This document shows positions 17,082 to 25,279 of a stretch of DNA of 64,000 bases, one piece after another. Positions within the stretch are counted from its first letter, which is position 1, and the number at the start of each line of letters is the position of its first letter. The DNA comes from Kangiella spongicola (GTDB lineage Bacteria; Pseudomonadota; Gammaproteobacteria; Enterobacterales; Kangiellaceae). Made by a program: the position numbers and the translations under genes. The DNA is taken from the NCBI RefSeq assembly GCF_003194565.2, contig NZ_QICH01000001.1:248001-312000 (forward strand). The letters run 5' to 3'. The notes below the pieces were generated by a model, which worked only from the letters and a program-made list of their open reading frames with translations, was not told the origin of the DNA and made no database searches.

Positions 17082-17300
17082 ACAATTCCTTCCCCCATCG
17101 ACAGGAATTAACTGTTTATTACATTATTCGGAAGCGGCTTTCCATAAGACGTCATACCACTTGTTAATTGGCATACTATCAATAATTTCTACTTTTAAGC
17201 AAGAAATATAACATTGATTCATTTTTTGCAGGTTATTCTTAGCGTTACTCGGATATTAAAACGCTTTAAGTTGGAGTGGGCCTAGCTTGATTGAGGGTAT

Positions 17301-17338
17301 TGAAAAGAAGAAGGTTCCAAGCAGAAACGCTTGGAACC
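17301..17338 (-). terminator. intrinsic terminator of the GntR/ABC operon
   Basis: Perfect 10-bp stem GGTTCCAAGC-AGAAAC-GCTTGGAACC at 17313-17338, followed on the minus strand by TTCTTCTTTTC. It lies 9 bases after the stop codon of the 63-residue protein gene and closes that operon. Confidence 0.75.
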
Positions 17339-17346
17339 CATGGAGC

Positions 17347-17538
17347 TTAATCAATGGTTGCAACAAAAATCCCTTTAATACTTTTTTGTATGGTTTGTAC
17401 CGTTTCTAGAGAGTTCAGAACTCCTAGTTCAGGCGTCACCTGATGCATCTTTATGGCCAAAGTATAACCAATTACTATCAAAGCTATATAGAGACAAACT
17501 CTAGTAACCTGTTTACTTGATTTTCTGTTATAAGTCAT
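17347..17538 (-). CDS. small single-span membrane protein of the ABC operon, 63 aa
   Basis: The ATG at 17538 has an ideal ribosome site (AGGAGG-TTTT-ATG). The product has a basic N terminus (MTYNRKSSKQVTR), one membrane span at about 13-30 (VCLYIALIVIGYTLAIKM), and a short outer tail. It starts 32 bases after the ABC permease and is followed by a terminator, so it is the last gene of the GntR/ABC operon. No family is recognised. A small accessory subunit of the transporter is a reasonable guess from position only. Confidence 0.7.
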   Translation of the reverse strand: MTYNRKSSKQVTRVCLYIALIVIGYTLAIKMHQVTPELGVLNSLETVQTIQKSIKGIFVATID

Positions 17539-17570
17539 AAAACCTCCTGTTGCGGTTGCTCAACCCGTTC

Positions 17571-18530
17571 TTAAAACGCTTCGTCACGGAAGCGACGGAT
17601 ATAAATTGCGGCTGCAATCATTGCCGCACCAAGGATCAATCCTGTCCAAAAGCCCGTATCCTGAAACTGCTGGCCAAAGGTTAGGAATTCAAACTCATCA
17701 AAGATTGGCAAGTCATCCTCAATTTCAGCTCTCTTTTGTGAGAACTCTCTGGCCAGAGTATTAAATGGTGCTACTAATGCCTGCACCACACCGAACATTT
17801 TTTCACCGAAAAATGTTGCGACGCTGGCAGTTTTAAAAATCATACCTTCCGCGATAATGACCAACACCGGAGGTACAGTCGCCACCAAAAACGGAACCTT
17901 TTTTGTCCAGCTTGATATCAGTAGCAAATATCCAACAAATGGAATAGCCCAAAGCATTGCCATGTATAGGGCGGCAAACTGATACATCGCAACCTTAAAG
18001 AAGCCTGAGTTTGCCCACAAGGCACTCCAAGCGTCCACGCCAGATAGCCATGCAAACACAGTTCCAATGATTAGCATCAACAAGTTAGTTCCGATGATAA
18101 TTAACCAATATATAAAGGGTGCAACCAATGTTACTGAGGCGAGCTTCGACAGCACTGTTTGTGAGTCAGAAACTGGCATCGACTTCCAGAACAAAATACT
18201 TTTGTCTTTGCGGTCGTCGTATAAAGCACCTAAGCAGTAGAAAAAACCGACAATCGCTAACACCATGTAGTAGCTATAAACGCCTGAATAGAGTGCGCTT
18301 TGGGTGGCGAAGGCCTTTACATCTGCGTCTACCGAAACGTCATACAATTTAAATAAGTTGCCTAAATCATGTGACCCAAACTCAGCAGTTTGAATACTGC
18401 CTGTGGAGGCTATAATCAATCCTAGCAATGCTGTAAACACTGAAATCCCTGTGATGACAAGTGGCACCCATAAAAAGCTGGTTTTGCTTTCCCAATATTC
18501 ACGTTTTAATAAAGTTATGAATGTATTCAT
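17571..18530 (-). CDS. ABC-2 type transporter permease
   Basis: The product has 319 residues and about six membrane spans (about 22-45, 95-115, 140-165, 180-205, 215-235, 295-313). It has the early WESKTSFLWVPLVITG segment and a DDRKDKSILFWKSMPVSDSQTVLSK cytoplasmic loop typical of ABC-2/YtrC-like permeases. The start overlaps the ATPase stop by 4 bases (ATGA), so translation is coupled. Together with the ATPase and the YtrA-type regulator this resembles the ytr-type exporter operons of Gram-positives, which respond to cell-envelope stress. The substrate is not predictable from sequence. Confidence 0.85.
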   Translation of the reverse strand: MNTFITLLKREYWESKTSFLWVPLVITGISVFTALLGLIIASTGSIQTAEFGSHDLGNLFKLYDVSVDADVKAFATQSALYSGVYSYYMVLAIVGFFYCLGALYDDRKDKSILFWKSMPVSDSQTVLSKLASVTLVAPFIYWLIIIGTNLLMLIIGTVFAWLSGVDAWSALWANSGFFKVAMYQFAALYMAMLWAIPFVGYLLLISSWTKKVPFLVATVPPVLVIIAEGMIFKTASVATFFGEKMFGVVQALVAPFNTLAREFSQKRAEIEDDLPIFDEFEFLTFGQQFQDTGFWTGLILGAAMIAAAIYIRRFRDEAF

Positions 18531-19414
18531 GCCACTTCTCCTTCCGCAGCCGTCTGGCTTTTAGCTTCGCCCCTCATTTTGGCAACAAATAAGTCCGCTA
18601 CGCTTGGCTTTCTCACTTTCCCCATCTCTTCTAACTTGGCTCGCTCAACGCCATTAAATAAACACACTTTTTGGCCAAACACTTCGCGTACATTCATAGG
18701 GTTTAGCGCCAATGCGGCTTCTTCAAATTCTTTTTCTACCATGACTTCAAAGTATGACTGGCCTACCGCGTCCATACTGTCATCAAGTACGATCTGACCA
18801 TCTTGTATAAAGACTAAATCGCTTAAAATATGCTCGATTTCCTCGACTTGGTGCGTGGTGATGATTATGGTTCTTTCGGAATCGAAATAATCATTCAGTA
18901 GCGTCTCGTAAAACGACTTTCTGTATAAAATATCGAGGCCTAGCGTCGGCTCATCCAGAATCAATAAATCCGCATCGATAGCCATAATCAAAGCCAAGTG
19001 TAGCTGCGCGACCATACCTTTCGATAATGCTTTGACCTTGCTCTCGCGCTTAATTTTGGTTTCCGACAGGTATTTTTCGCACAGCTCACGGTTGAACTTA
19101 GGGTGCACTCCTTCGACAAAATCAATCGCCTGACTCACCTTTATCCAACGTGGTAATACTGCAACGTCAGCCACGAAGCAGACTCGCTTCATTAACTCGT
19201 CGCGTTGTTTATGCGGATCTAAACCCAGAACTTTTAAGTCACCAGAGTAAGTGGTTAACCCTAATACTGCTTTTAGCAGCGTGGTTTTACCGGCGCCATT
19301 TGGCCCAATCAAACCAAGAATTCGACCTTTTCCGAGCTCAAAATTTACATTGCTCAACGCTTTAAAGTTGCCGTAAGACTTATTAACGTTGTTAGCAGAA
19401 ATCACATTAGTCAT
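18527..19414 (-). CDS. ABC transporter ATP-binding protein
   Basis: The product has 295 residues with Walker A GPNGAGKTT (about 36-44), signature ALSKGMVAQLHLAL, Walker B LLILDEPTLGLD and the switch His in TTHQVEE, so it should be active. The signature is LSKGM in place of LSGGQ, which is common in ABC-2 exporters of the YtrB/EcsA type. It overlaps the regulator gene by 8 bases and the permease by 4. It is the middle gene of a tightly coupled operon. Confidence 0.9.
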   Translation of the reverse strand: MTNVISANNVNKSYGNFKALSNVNFELGKGRILGLIGPNGAGKTTLLKAVLGLTTYSGDLKVLGLDPHKQRDELMKRVCFVADVAVLPRWIKVSQAIDFVEGVHPKFNRELCEKYLSETKIKRESKVKALSKGMVAQLHLALIMAIDADLLILDEPTLGLDILYRKSFYETLLNDYFDSERTIIITTHQVEEIEHILSDLVFIQDGQIVLDDSMDAVGQSYFEVMVEKEFEEAALALNPMNVREVFGQKVCLFNGVERAKLEEMGKVRKPSVADLFVAKMRGEAKSQTAAEGEVA

Positions 19415-19781
19415 TTTCAGACTCCCCTTTATCGAGTGCTTCCAGCAACTCTTCTTTTGTAATGTGTAAACGTTTTAATTTTCTTAGAAGCGCAGGTAAT
19501 TCTGTTGTTAGAAACACTTCGCGCTCCTGCTGCAATAACTTTTCTTTTGCTCCATCGACCACAAACATACCCAATCCTCGCTTTTTCACCGCCAACTGAT
19601 CATCTACTAATAGTTGATAAGCTTTAGAGACGGTAATTGGATTCAGCTGGTATTCTGCCGACACCGTTCTTACCGAAGGCAAAGCTTCACCTTCTACTAA
19701 ATTCCCTTCGAGAATCATGTTCTGTACACGATCTCTCAGTTGGAGGTAGATTGGCTGTGAGTCATCCCACTGTATTTGCAT
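19407..19781 (-). CDS. GntR-family regulator, YtrA subfamily
   Basis: The product has 124 residues. A winged helix-turn-helix (IYLQLRDRVQNMILEG, then LPSVRTVSAEYQLNPITVSK) is followed by only about 50 residues, the small helical dimerisation tail of YtrA-type GntR proteins. It has no large effector domain. It is first in the operon with the ABC ATPase and permease. Such regulators normally repress their own operon, and a perfect 24-base palindrome sits 116 bases upstream. The ligand is unknown. Confidence 0.88.
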   Translation of the reverse strand: MQIQWDDSQPIYLQLRDRVQNMILEGNLVEGEALPSVRTVSAEYQLNPITVSKAYQLLVDDQLAVKKRGLGMFVVDGAKEKLLQQEREVFLTTELPALLRKLKRLHITKEELLEALDKGESEND

Positions 19782-19896
19782 ACCATCGTTACCTTTTCAT
19801 CTCAGCCAAACTCCCTTCTTAAGGGATTTCAGCCTGTCTAAGTGTCAGTACAACGCTGTATCACTACAGTAATCTAGCACTGTGTCATACCGATAT

Positions 19897-19920
19897 GGTG
19901 TTATACTTACATATAACACC
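19897..19920. promoter_or_regulatory. palindromic operator candidate for the YtrA-type regulator
   Basis: Perfect dyad GGTGTTATA-CTTACA-TATAACACC in the 254-base region between the GntR/ABC operon (minus) and the YeiH-like gene (plus). YtrA-type repressors bind long dyads in their own promoters. No other strong palindrome is present here, although related half-sites (AGTGTCAGTAC, GCACTGTGTCA) lie at about 19840-19890. Confidence 0.55.
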
Positions 19921-20035
19921 TAAGCAGTAAAGCATTTTTTGTATTATTTTTACTCAGCAGAGCATTTAGAGGATGAATATCCAGTAACAGAAGCGTAAAC
20001 TGTGCGCCTAAGTTTAAGAGTTTCTAATATAAGTA

Positions 20036-20980
20036 ATGAGCCTACACAGTAATAAACACTTACGATACACCGCTAACTTGATATTGCTTTCACTAACCGT
20101 GTTATGCGTCGTTGGATTATTGCCAGCGAGTTACGCTCTCGCTGCAGGCCTAGTGTGGGGTTGGTTCTTTTCTGGAGCCCGCAAGCTACCCGTGGGCTCA
20201 TGGGCCGGCTTATTACTCAAAATCGCCATTGTCTTGCTCGGCTTTACCCTGCCCTTTGGCGATCTTGTGAGCAATGCTGGTGATAGCTTCTGGCTCACCG
20301 TGAGCGTTATTGCCACAGCTATTATCGTTGGCTTATTACTCGGCAGACTGTTTAAGCTCGATAACCACCAAAGCTGGCTTATCAGCTCAGGAACCGCAAT
20401 CTGTGGTGGTAGCGCAATTGCAGCCGTCGGCTCGTCAATCAAGGCCGATCAAAAACAAATGGTCATTTCGCTAGCCGTAGTCTTTCTATTAAACGCGGTA
20501 GCTCTGTTTATCTATCCTGCGATAGGTCAGTGGCTTGAATTAAGTCAGCAACAATTCGGCATTTGGGCAGCGCTTGGTATCCATGACACCAGCAGTGTTG
20601 TCGGTGCAGCATCGGTCTATGGCGAAGAGGCTCTTGAGGTCGCCACCACCGCGAAACTGGCGCGCGCTTTGTGGATTATTCCGGTCGCTATAATCGCGTC
20701 TTTCGCCGTCAGCTCAGGCAAATTCAAACTAGCCATCCCACTATTTATCGTATTCTTTTTATTGGCTAGCGCCATTGGTAGCTTTATACCCCTAGAAACC
20801 GCAGCACCCTACATCAAGGATGCAGCCAAGAATCTATTTGCATTAAGCCTGCTATGGATGGGCACTAGCCTCAATAAAGCCGCAATAAAGGCTATCCCTA
20901 TTAAAGCCATGCTACTTGGTTTAATCTTATGGCTATTATTATCCATTGCGACCCTGTTGGTGGTTTTTTACTTCTTCTAA
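20036..20980 (+). CDS. YeiH/UPF0324-family inner-membrane transporter
   Basis: The product has 314 residues, almost entirely hydrophobic with about ten spans. Motifs GTAICGGSAIAAVGS (about 123-137) and GIHDTSSVVGAASVYG are typical of the YeiH/UPF0324 family, often annotated as putative sulfate exporters. Experimental support for that function is thin. The ribosome site is weak (only AAGAG about 13 bases upstream). It is divergent from the GntR operon and shares its upstream region. nudC follows after 17 bases and may be co-transcribed. Confidence 0.85.
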   Translation: MSLHSNKHLRYTANLILLSLTVLCVVGLLPASYALAAGLVWGWFFSGARKLPVGSWAGLLLKIAIVLLGFTLPFGDLVSNAGDSFWLTVSVIATAIIVGLLLGRLFKLDNHQSWLISSGTAICGGSAIAAVGSSIKADQKQMVISLAVVFLLNAVALFIYPAIGQWLELSQQQFGIWAALGIHDTSSVVGAASVYGEEALEVATTAKLARALWIIPVAIIASFAVSSGKFKLAIPLFIVFFLLASAIGSFIPLETAAPYIKDAAKNLFALSLLWMGTSLNKAAIKAIPIKAMLLGLILWLLLSIATLLVVFYFF

Positions 20981-20997
20981 AGGATTAACCCTAGACT

Positions 20998-21924
20998 ATG
21001 TTTGCTTTTCAAGTGAATCCACTGAATCGGCATGGCGATATCCGCCACCAAGATTCTTTTATTGAGCACATTTGGCAGAGTGAGCAGGCGCATTACTTGC
21101 CCGTTTATAAACAAAGCATAGCCACTCGGACCAATGCTTCGACTTATGCTCCTCATTGGCAAAGCTATAGCGAGCTAACCGACCTAGTTCAGTCAGTTGA
21201 TAAAAAACACCTGATATACCTAGGTGAAAAGAATGGTGAGCACTTCTTTACGTACCGCCTAAAAAACTTATCGACATTAGATAAACTACAAAAAGCAACA
21301 CCAGAGTCAGAGATTGAATTATTAGGACTACGAGAGCTTTTCAAGTGCCTTTCAGCCGAAGATTCGTATTTGTGTAATGTTGCGATAGCCATGGAGCATT
21401 GGCACAACACCCACCAATATTGTGGTTTTTGTGGCAGCGAAACCTTTTCACACAAAGCAGGATTCGTTCGAACCTGCTCAGACAGTAAATGCCAACAAGA
21501 GCACTTCCCTCGCACTGACAGCGCAGTTATTTGCGCCATTACAAACAACGACAAAATTCTTTTGGGCCGACAAACGACATGGCCAGAAAAGCGCTACTCC
21601 GTCATTGCTGGCTTTGTCGAACCAGGCGAAACCTTAGAGCAAGCGGTAGCTAGAGAAGCTTTTGAAGAAACCGGCTTAAGACTGAGCAATATCAAGTATT
21701 ACCAATCCCAACCTTGGCCTTTCCCACAATCCCTCATGGTGGGTTTTACAGCGGAAACAGATGACCACGAGATTCAATTACGAGATCAAGAGTTAGAAAC
21801 AGCAAAATGGTTTAGCCGCGACGATATCAAGAATCTAATAGAGCGTAGTGAACTAGAGCTCCCTTCTGCTTTTTCAATCTCCAGAGAGCTAGTAGATCAA
21901 TGGCTTAGAAGCAGCCCAAAGTAA
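20998..21924 (+). CDS. nudC: NADH pyrophosphatase / RNA deNADding enzyme NudC
   Basis: The product has 308 residues. The four-Cys zinc site is complete (Cys142, 145, 160, 165: CGFCG and CSDSKC). The Nudix box spans 205-226 (GFVEPGETLEQAVAREAFEE, then TG), and the SQPWPFPQSLM motif, diagnostic of NADH pyrophosphatases, follows. The enzyme cleaves NAD(H) to NMN(H) and AMP and removes NAD caps from RNA (family knowledge). The N-terminal domain is about 120 residues, somewhat longer than in E. coli. It is probably co-transcribed with the YeiH-like gene. Confidence 0.94.
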   Translation: MFAFQVNPLNRHGDIRHQDSFIEHIWQSEQAHYLPVYKQSIATRTNASTYAPHWQSYSELTDLVQSVDKKHLIYLGEKNGEHFFTYRLKNLSTLDKLQKATPESEIELLGLRELFKCLSAEDSYLCNVAIAMEHWHNTHQYCGFCGSETFSHKAGFVRTCSDSKCQQEHFPRTDSAVICAITNNDKILLGRQTTWPEKRYSVIAGFVEPGETLEQAVAREAFEETGLRLSNIKYYQSQPWPFPQSLMVGFTAETDDHEIQLRDQELETAKWFSRDDIKNLIERSELELPSAFSISRELVDQWLRSSPK

Positions 21925-22087
21925 AATTTACATTTATGAGACGCAAAAACTTGAATTGCGTCACACTTTGGAGTAAGACTATAAGTAATGGTTAAAAAAT
22001 ATACAATAAAACCAAGCAGCTGAAGGGATTATTCTCACTTTTCGTTTAAAAGTGAACTTGATGTAAAACGTAGAAAAGGAAACAGCT

Positions 22088-22465
22088 ATGGCCAAGATCA
22101 CGATCTTAGCAGGAGATTTTCCAAGAGGAACCGGATATTTTACATTCCGAAACTTGACTCTTCCTGGAGACGAGAATCATTACTTGTGCGAAACCGTAAG
22201 CATCAATCAAATTGAGTTCATTAATACTGCAAATCCCAAAATGGCATTGCTTTTAAATAAAGACAAAGCGTTGGCCGAGGAAATTCAGTTAGAGCTTGAA
22301 GAAAAAATTCGTCTCGCCGATGAAAATGATGTCATATTCATGGTTCGATTATCGGACGAAAGGCGCTTTATCGCAGAGGCTGATAGTGCCACTTTCCATA
22401 AAATTAAAAGTTCGGTTGCTAATCTAAAAAATACAAACTCGTCATATATAGGTAATAGCGCTTAA
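22088..22465 (+). CDS. hypothetical protein, first of a tandem paralogous pair (125 aa)
   Basis: No family is recognised. The pattern is an N-terminal MAKITILAGDFPRGTGYFTF, then NLTLPGDENHYLCETVS, a charged middle region, and a C-terminal RLSDERRFIAEADSATFHKI. The soluble alpha/beta protein has no signal peptide. The ribosome site is AAAAGGA-AACAGCT-ATG. A candidate promoter (TTGCGT, 18 bases, TATAAG) lies at about 21956-21986. It is followed by its own terminator, so it is a separate transcription unit from its paralogue 238 bases downstream. The final strand pattern (F-x-A-x-x-D-x-x-T/A-F-x-K) resembles small proteins found with SHOCT or bacterial PH-like domains, but this is a weak impression. 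Confidence 0.75.
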   Translation: MAKITILAGDFPRGTGYFTFRNLTLPGDENHYLCETVSINQIEFINTANPKMALLLNKDKALAEEIQLELEEKIRLADENDVIFMVRLSDERRFIAEADSATFHKIKSSVANLKNTNSSYIGNSA

Positions 22466-22478
22466 TCGAGCTAATGCA

Positions 22479-22516
22479 TAAACGCTTTAAATATCAATTA
22501 TTTAAGGCGTTTTAAT
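22479..22516 (+). terminator. intrinsic terminator of the first paralogue
   Basis: AACGC-T-TTAAATA and TATTTAA-G-GCGTT form an imperfect 12-bp stem around a short TCAAT-type loop, followed by TTTTAAT. It lies 14 bases after the stop codon. Confidence 0.65.
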
Positions 22517-22619
22517 AAGTCATATTTGCAAAAAGTTATAACCTCGTCTCATTCCCCACTTTTTGAGTGTGTTTTCGTTTGACTGATATTTTTCACTCCG
22601 CTAAAACAAAAAGGTAAGC

Positions 22620-22676
22620 CCCTGAACCACCGTGATATTTTAATTAATGATAATAAATTGGGTTCAGGGATTTTTA
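22620..22676 (+). promoter_or_regulatory. leader hairpin ahead of the second paralogue
   Basis: Perfect 9-bp inverted repeat CCCTGAACC and GGTTCAGGG with a 32-base AT-rich loop, followed by ATTTTTATT, ending about 27 bases before the ATG at 22704. It looks like a weak terminator or attenuator in the 5' leader. If transcription starts upstream of it, expression of the second paralogue could be conditional. The rest of the 22517-22703 gap holds nothing recognisable. Confidence 0.4.
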
Positions 22677-22703
22677 TTACTGAAGGATTGATGAGGTTAA
22701 AAT

Positions 22704-23057
22704 ATGTCAAAATTTTCTGTCATAGCTGGAAGCTTTCCCACTGGTGCAGGACGCTTTACTATCCGAAACTTCACATTACCTGGTGACGACAATCATTACC
22801 TGTGTGAAACCGTATCTGCGCAACAGATTGATCTTATCAGTAACCGACAAAGTCACTACCAGCCAATTCTTGAAGCTGAAGCAAACGCAGAAGCATTACC
22901 GAAACTGTCTGATAAGAACCAAGCCATATTCTTAGCTCGTCTAAAAGATGGTAGAAGTTTTGTTGCCGCTTCAGATCATGCAACCTTTCATAAAATTCTA
23001 AAAGCTTTAGAGCAGCAGACTGATGTGGCGCTAGAAATATCCTCGTCAGCCGCTTAA
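22704..23057 (+). CDS. hypothetical protein, second of a tandem paralogous pair (117 aa)
   Basis: Strongly similar to the protein encoded at 22088: both carry AG(D/S)FP(R/T)G(T/A)G near the N terminus, LPGD(E/D)NHYLCETVS, and (S/A)DHATFHKI-type C termini, with a divergent middle. Ribosome site GAGG-TTAAAAT-ATG. Soluble, with no signal peptide or membrane segment. The two copies are separated by a terminator and a leader hairpin, so they look like an old tandem duplication now under separate control. Function unknown. Confidence 0.75.
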   Translation: MSKFSVIAGSFPTGAGRFTIRNFTLPGDDNHYLCETVSAQQIDLISNRQSHYQPILEAEANAEALPKLSDKNQAIFLARLKDGRSFVAASDHATFHKILKALEQQTDVALEISSSAA

Positions 23058-23077
23058 GATCAGCTACTTAGATAAAG

Positions 23078-24031
23078 CTAAGCGCGATCTGAAGGGAAAG
23101 TTAGAACATCCTTAATTTCTGGCAGTTCTAGTAGAATCATGACCAAGCGATCAACTCCTAGCGCCACACCCGAGCACTCAGGAAGCCCCTGCTCTAGCGC
23201 TACTATGAAGTTCGAATCGATAGACATTAATGGCTTACCATCTTGTTGACGGCAGGCGTTATCTTTTTTAAAGCGTTCATACTGCTCAGCAGGATCGGTA
23301 AGCTCATAAAAGCCATTAGCTAACTCAACCCCATGCCAATATACCTCGAAACGGCAAGCCGTGCGTGGGTCGCTAGGATCTAACTTCGCCAGTGCCGCCT
23401 GACTTGCTGGATAGCCATGAATGAAGCAAACTTCCTGCCCAAGCCCTAATTTTGGCTCGATCTGATCTTCAAACAATAAAGCTAGATAGTCATCACGCTC
23501 TAAATCTTCCGGCAGCTCCCCTAAAAGCTCATGACTCAGCTTTGAAAGCTTTGAATTTTCTATGGTTAAAGGGTCAATCTGCAAGTACTGCTCAAACGCC
23601 TCTTGATAACTTAGCTTGACTGGCGTTAACTCTTTTTCCGACAAAGTATCCATTAAATCAAACACTTGTGTCATTAATTGGTGATGGTCATAGCCCTCGA
23701 CGTACCACTCCAACATGGTGAACTCTGGATTATGCCGCGAACCAAACTCATCCTGCCGGAAGGTTTTGCAGATCTGATAAATTGAACCGGAGCCTGCCGC
23801 CAACAAACGCTTCATGGCATACTCAGGTGATGTCTGGAGATACCCCTCGCTTCCCATGTAATCGTTTACTTTAAACGACTTCATAAAGCGATCAGTCACG
23901 CCATAACGGCTTAACAAAGGGGTTTCTACTTCTAAGATATCCCGCTCAGCAAAAAACTCCCGCACTCGCGCCATTATTTTAGCGCGCGCTTTTAAGGTTT
24001 CGATTGAAGCAGTTGGATTCCAGTTAGACAT
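23078..24031 (-). CDS. epmA: elongation factor P-(R)-beta-lysine ligase EpmA
   Basis: This 317-residue class II lysyl-tRNA-synthetase paralogue lacks the anticodon-binding domain. Motif 2 is FRQDEFGSRHNPEFTMLEWY and motif 3 GVALGVDRLVMILL. It attaches (R)-beta-lysine to Lys34 of EF-P. It lies in the same orientation as efp, downstream of it with a lipoprotein gene between, and epmB is divergent from efp, so the three genes of the pathway are together. The stop is 20 bases from the end of the second small paralogue on the other strand. Confidence 0.95.
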   Translation of the reverse strand: MSNWNPTASIETLKARAKIMARVREFFAERDILEVETPLLSRYGVTDRFMKSFKVNDYMGSEGYLQTSPEYAMKRLLAAGSGSIYQICKTFRQDEFGSRHNPEFTMLEWYVEGYDHHQLMTQVFDLMDTLSEKELTPVKLSYQEAFEQYLQIDPLTIENSKLSKLSHELLGELPEDLERDDYLALLFEDQIEPKLGLGQEVCFIHGYPASQAALAKLDPSDPRTACRFEVYWHGVELANGFYELTDPAEQYERFKKDNACRQQDGKPLMSIDSNFIVALEQGLPECSGVALGVDRLVMILLELPEIKDVLTFPSDRA

Positions 24032-24046
24032 TTATTTACTTTCTTT

Positions 24047-24469
24047 TTACTCAGGCTTATAGCAAAACTCTTTAACTTCTCCTTGTTCATTTATAACTCT
24101 AACCCCTTTATCAACATGTAGTATAAGTCCGATATCTGATTGGGGTTTAAAAACACCAAAAGCCATCACACTATTCCCTGAGCATGCTTTCAGTTCCTCA
24201 CTCTCCTCTAAGTTATTCGTTGCAAGATATACAACAGACTCAGTAAAAGGGTCACTTGAACTTTCTTCGTCAAGATATAGCGAAGTAGACGGAGTATGCT
24301 CATGAAAATATGCATACCCAACAGTCTCTATCCTTTGCTCGATATAGGGCTTAGGGTTCTCCATTAAATCCTCTAGAGGAACCATTTGGTTGTAATCATT
24401 GCTTCCTTTCGTACAACCGAAAAGAGCAAGAGTTAAGCAGAAACAATTAAGTCTATAACCTGTTTTCAT
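24047..24469 (-). CDS. small predicted lipoprotein, unknown function
   Basis: I chose the ATG at 24469 because CGGAG lies seven bases before it. An upstream TTG (24487) would put the ribosome site inside the gene. From this start the product is about 140 residues with a lipoprotein signal (MKTGYRLNCFCLTLALFGC, lipobox LFGC, Cys at 19). The mature part is soluble, with PLEDLMENPKPYIEQRIETV and a strand-rich domain reminiscent of OB-fold-type periplasmic proteins, which I cannot assign firmly. It is inserted between efp and epmA and ends 15 bases before epmA, so it may be transcribed with epmA. Confidence 0.65.
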   Translation of the reverse strand: MKTGYRLNCFCLTLALFGCTKGSNDYNQMVPLEDLMENPKPYIEQRIETVGYAYFHEHTPSTSLYLDEESSSDPFTESVVYLATNNLEESEELKACSGNSVMAFGVFKPQSDIGLILHVDKGVRVINEQGEVKEFCYKPE

Positions 24470-24582
24470 CAAAAAACTCCGAGCCAAACCAGCGTCCCTA
24501 ATGGAGATAAAATTTACTTGGACGAGGCATCAGATTTGATTAGACACAAAGCCAGACCCAGCATACCCCTCTAGCACCGGAA

Positions 24583-24682
24583 AATTCTTGCTAGACAAGG
24601 CTTGTTGCTTTTTGAAACGCGGAGCTTAGATCAGCTAAGTGAGCATTTTCAAAAAGCAACGTAACGCAGTATAGCGAGAATT
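24583..24682. repeat. nested inverted-repeat element, about 100 bp
   Basis: Three nested arm pairs: outer AATTCTTGCTA (24583-24593) with TAGCGAGAATT (24672-24682, one G-T), middle GTTGCTTTTTGAAA (24604-24617) with TTTCAAAAAGCAAC (24647-24660, perfect 14 bp), and inner CTTAG/CTAAG. Its right end is 8 bases from the efp stop. It could fold into a long hairpin that also acts as the efp terminator. The mosaic of stems looks like a dispersed palindromic (MITE/REP-like) element of marine gammaproteobacteria. It holds no open reading frame. Confidence 0.6.
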
Positions 24683-24689
24683 TAACAAG

Positions 24690-25253
24690 CTAGGCGCGTG
24701 AAACGTACTCACCCGAGCGCGTATCAATTTTTAGCTTATCACCAATATTCACAAACAAAGGCACTTTAACGACCGCACCTGTGTGCATGGTCGCTGGCTT
24801 TGAGCCACCGCTTGAAGTGTCGCCGCGCAAGCCTGGGTCTGTGTCTGTTACTTCTAGGACGACGAAGTTTGGCGGCGTTACTGAGATTGGGCTGCCGTTC
24901 CAAAGCGTTACTTGGCATTTATCTTGCTCAATCAAGTAATTTTTGGCTTCGCCAACCGCATTGCCGTCTGCTTGCACTTGCTCGAATGTGTTTGCATCCA
25001 TGAAGTACCAAAACTCACCATCGTTATAGATATATTCCATTTCTGTATCGATGACGTCGGCGGTTTCGATGCTTTCGCCTGATTTAAAAGTTTTCTCAAC
25101 AGTTCGCCCAGTTAGTAAGTATAATACCTTGGTTTTACTAAATGCTTGGCCTTTACCTGGTCGAACAAACTGGTTATCAACAACCGTGCATGGTTCGCCA
25201 TCGAGTATCAGTTTGGTACCATTGCGTAGGTCGTTTGTAGTAATTGTTCCCAT
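24690..25253 (-). CDS. efp: elongation factor P
   Basis: The product has 187 residues with three beta-barrel domains. The modification loop RPGKGQAF places the acceptor lysine at Lys34, matching EpmA/EpmB-type beta-lysylation. The C terminus, [13 protein letters not shown], is family-typical. The ribosome site is GAGGAA-CTC-ATG. EF-P relieves ribosome stalling at polyproline stretches. It is divergent from epmB with only 26 bases between the starts, so the epmB promoter must lie within efp or be shared. Confidence 0.97.
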   Translation of the reverse strand: MGTITTNDLRNGTKLILDGEPCTVVDNQFVRPGKGQAFSKTKVLYLLTGRTVEKTFKSGESIETADVIDTEMEYIYNDGEFWYFMDANTFEQVQADGNAVGEAKNYLIEQDKCQVTLWNGSPISVTPPNFVVLEVTDTDPGLRGDTSSGGSKPATMHTGAVVKVPLFVNIGDKLKIDTRSGEYVSRA

Positions 25254-25279
25254 GAGTTCCTCTAAAAACTTGATATATT

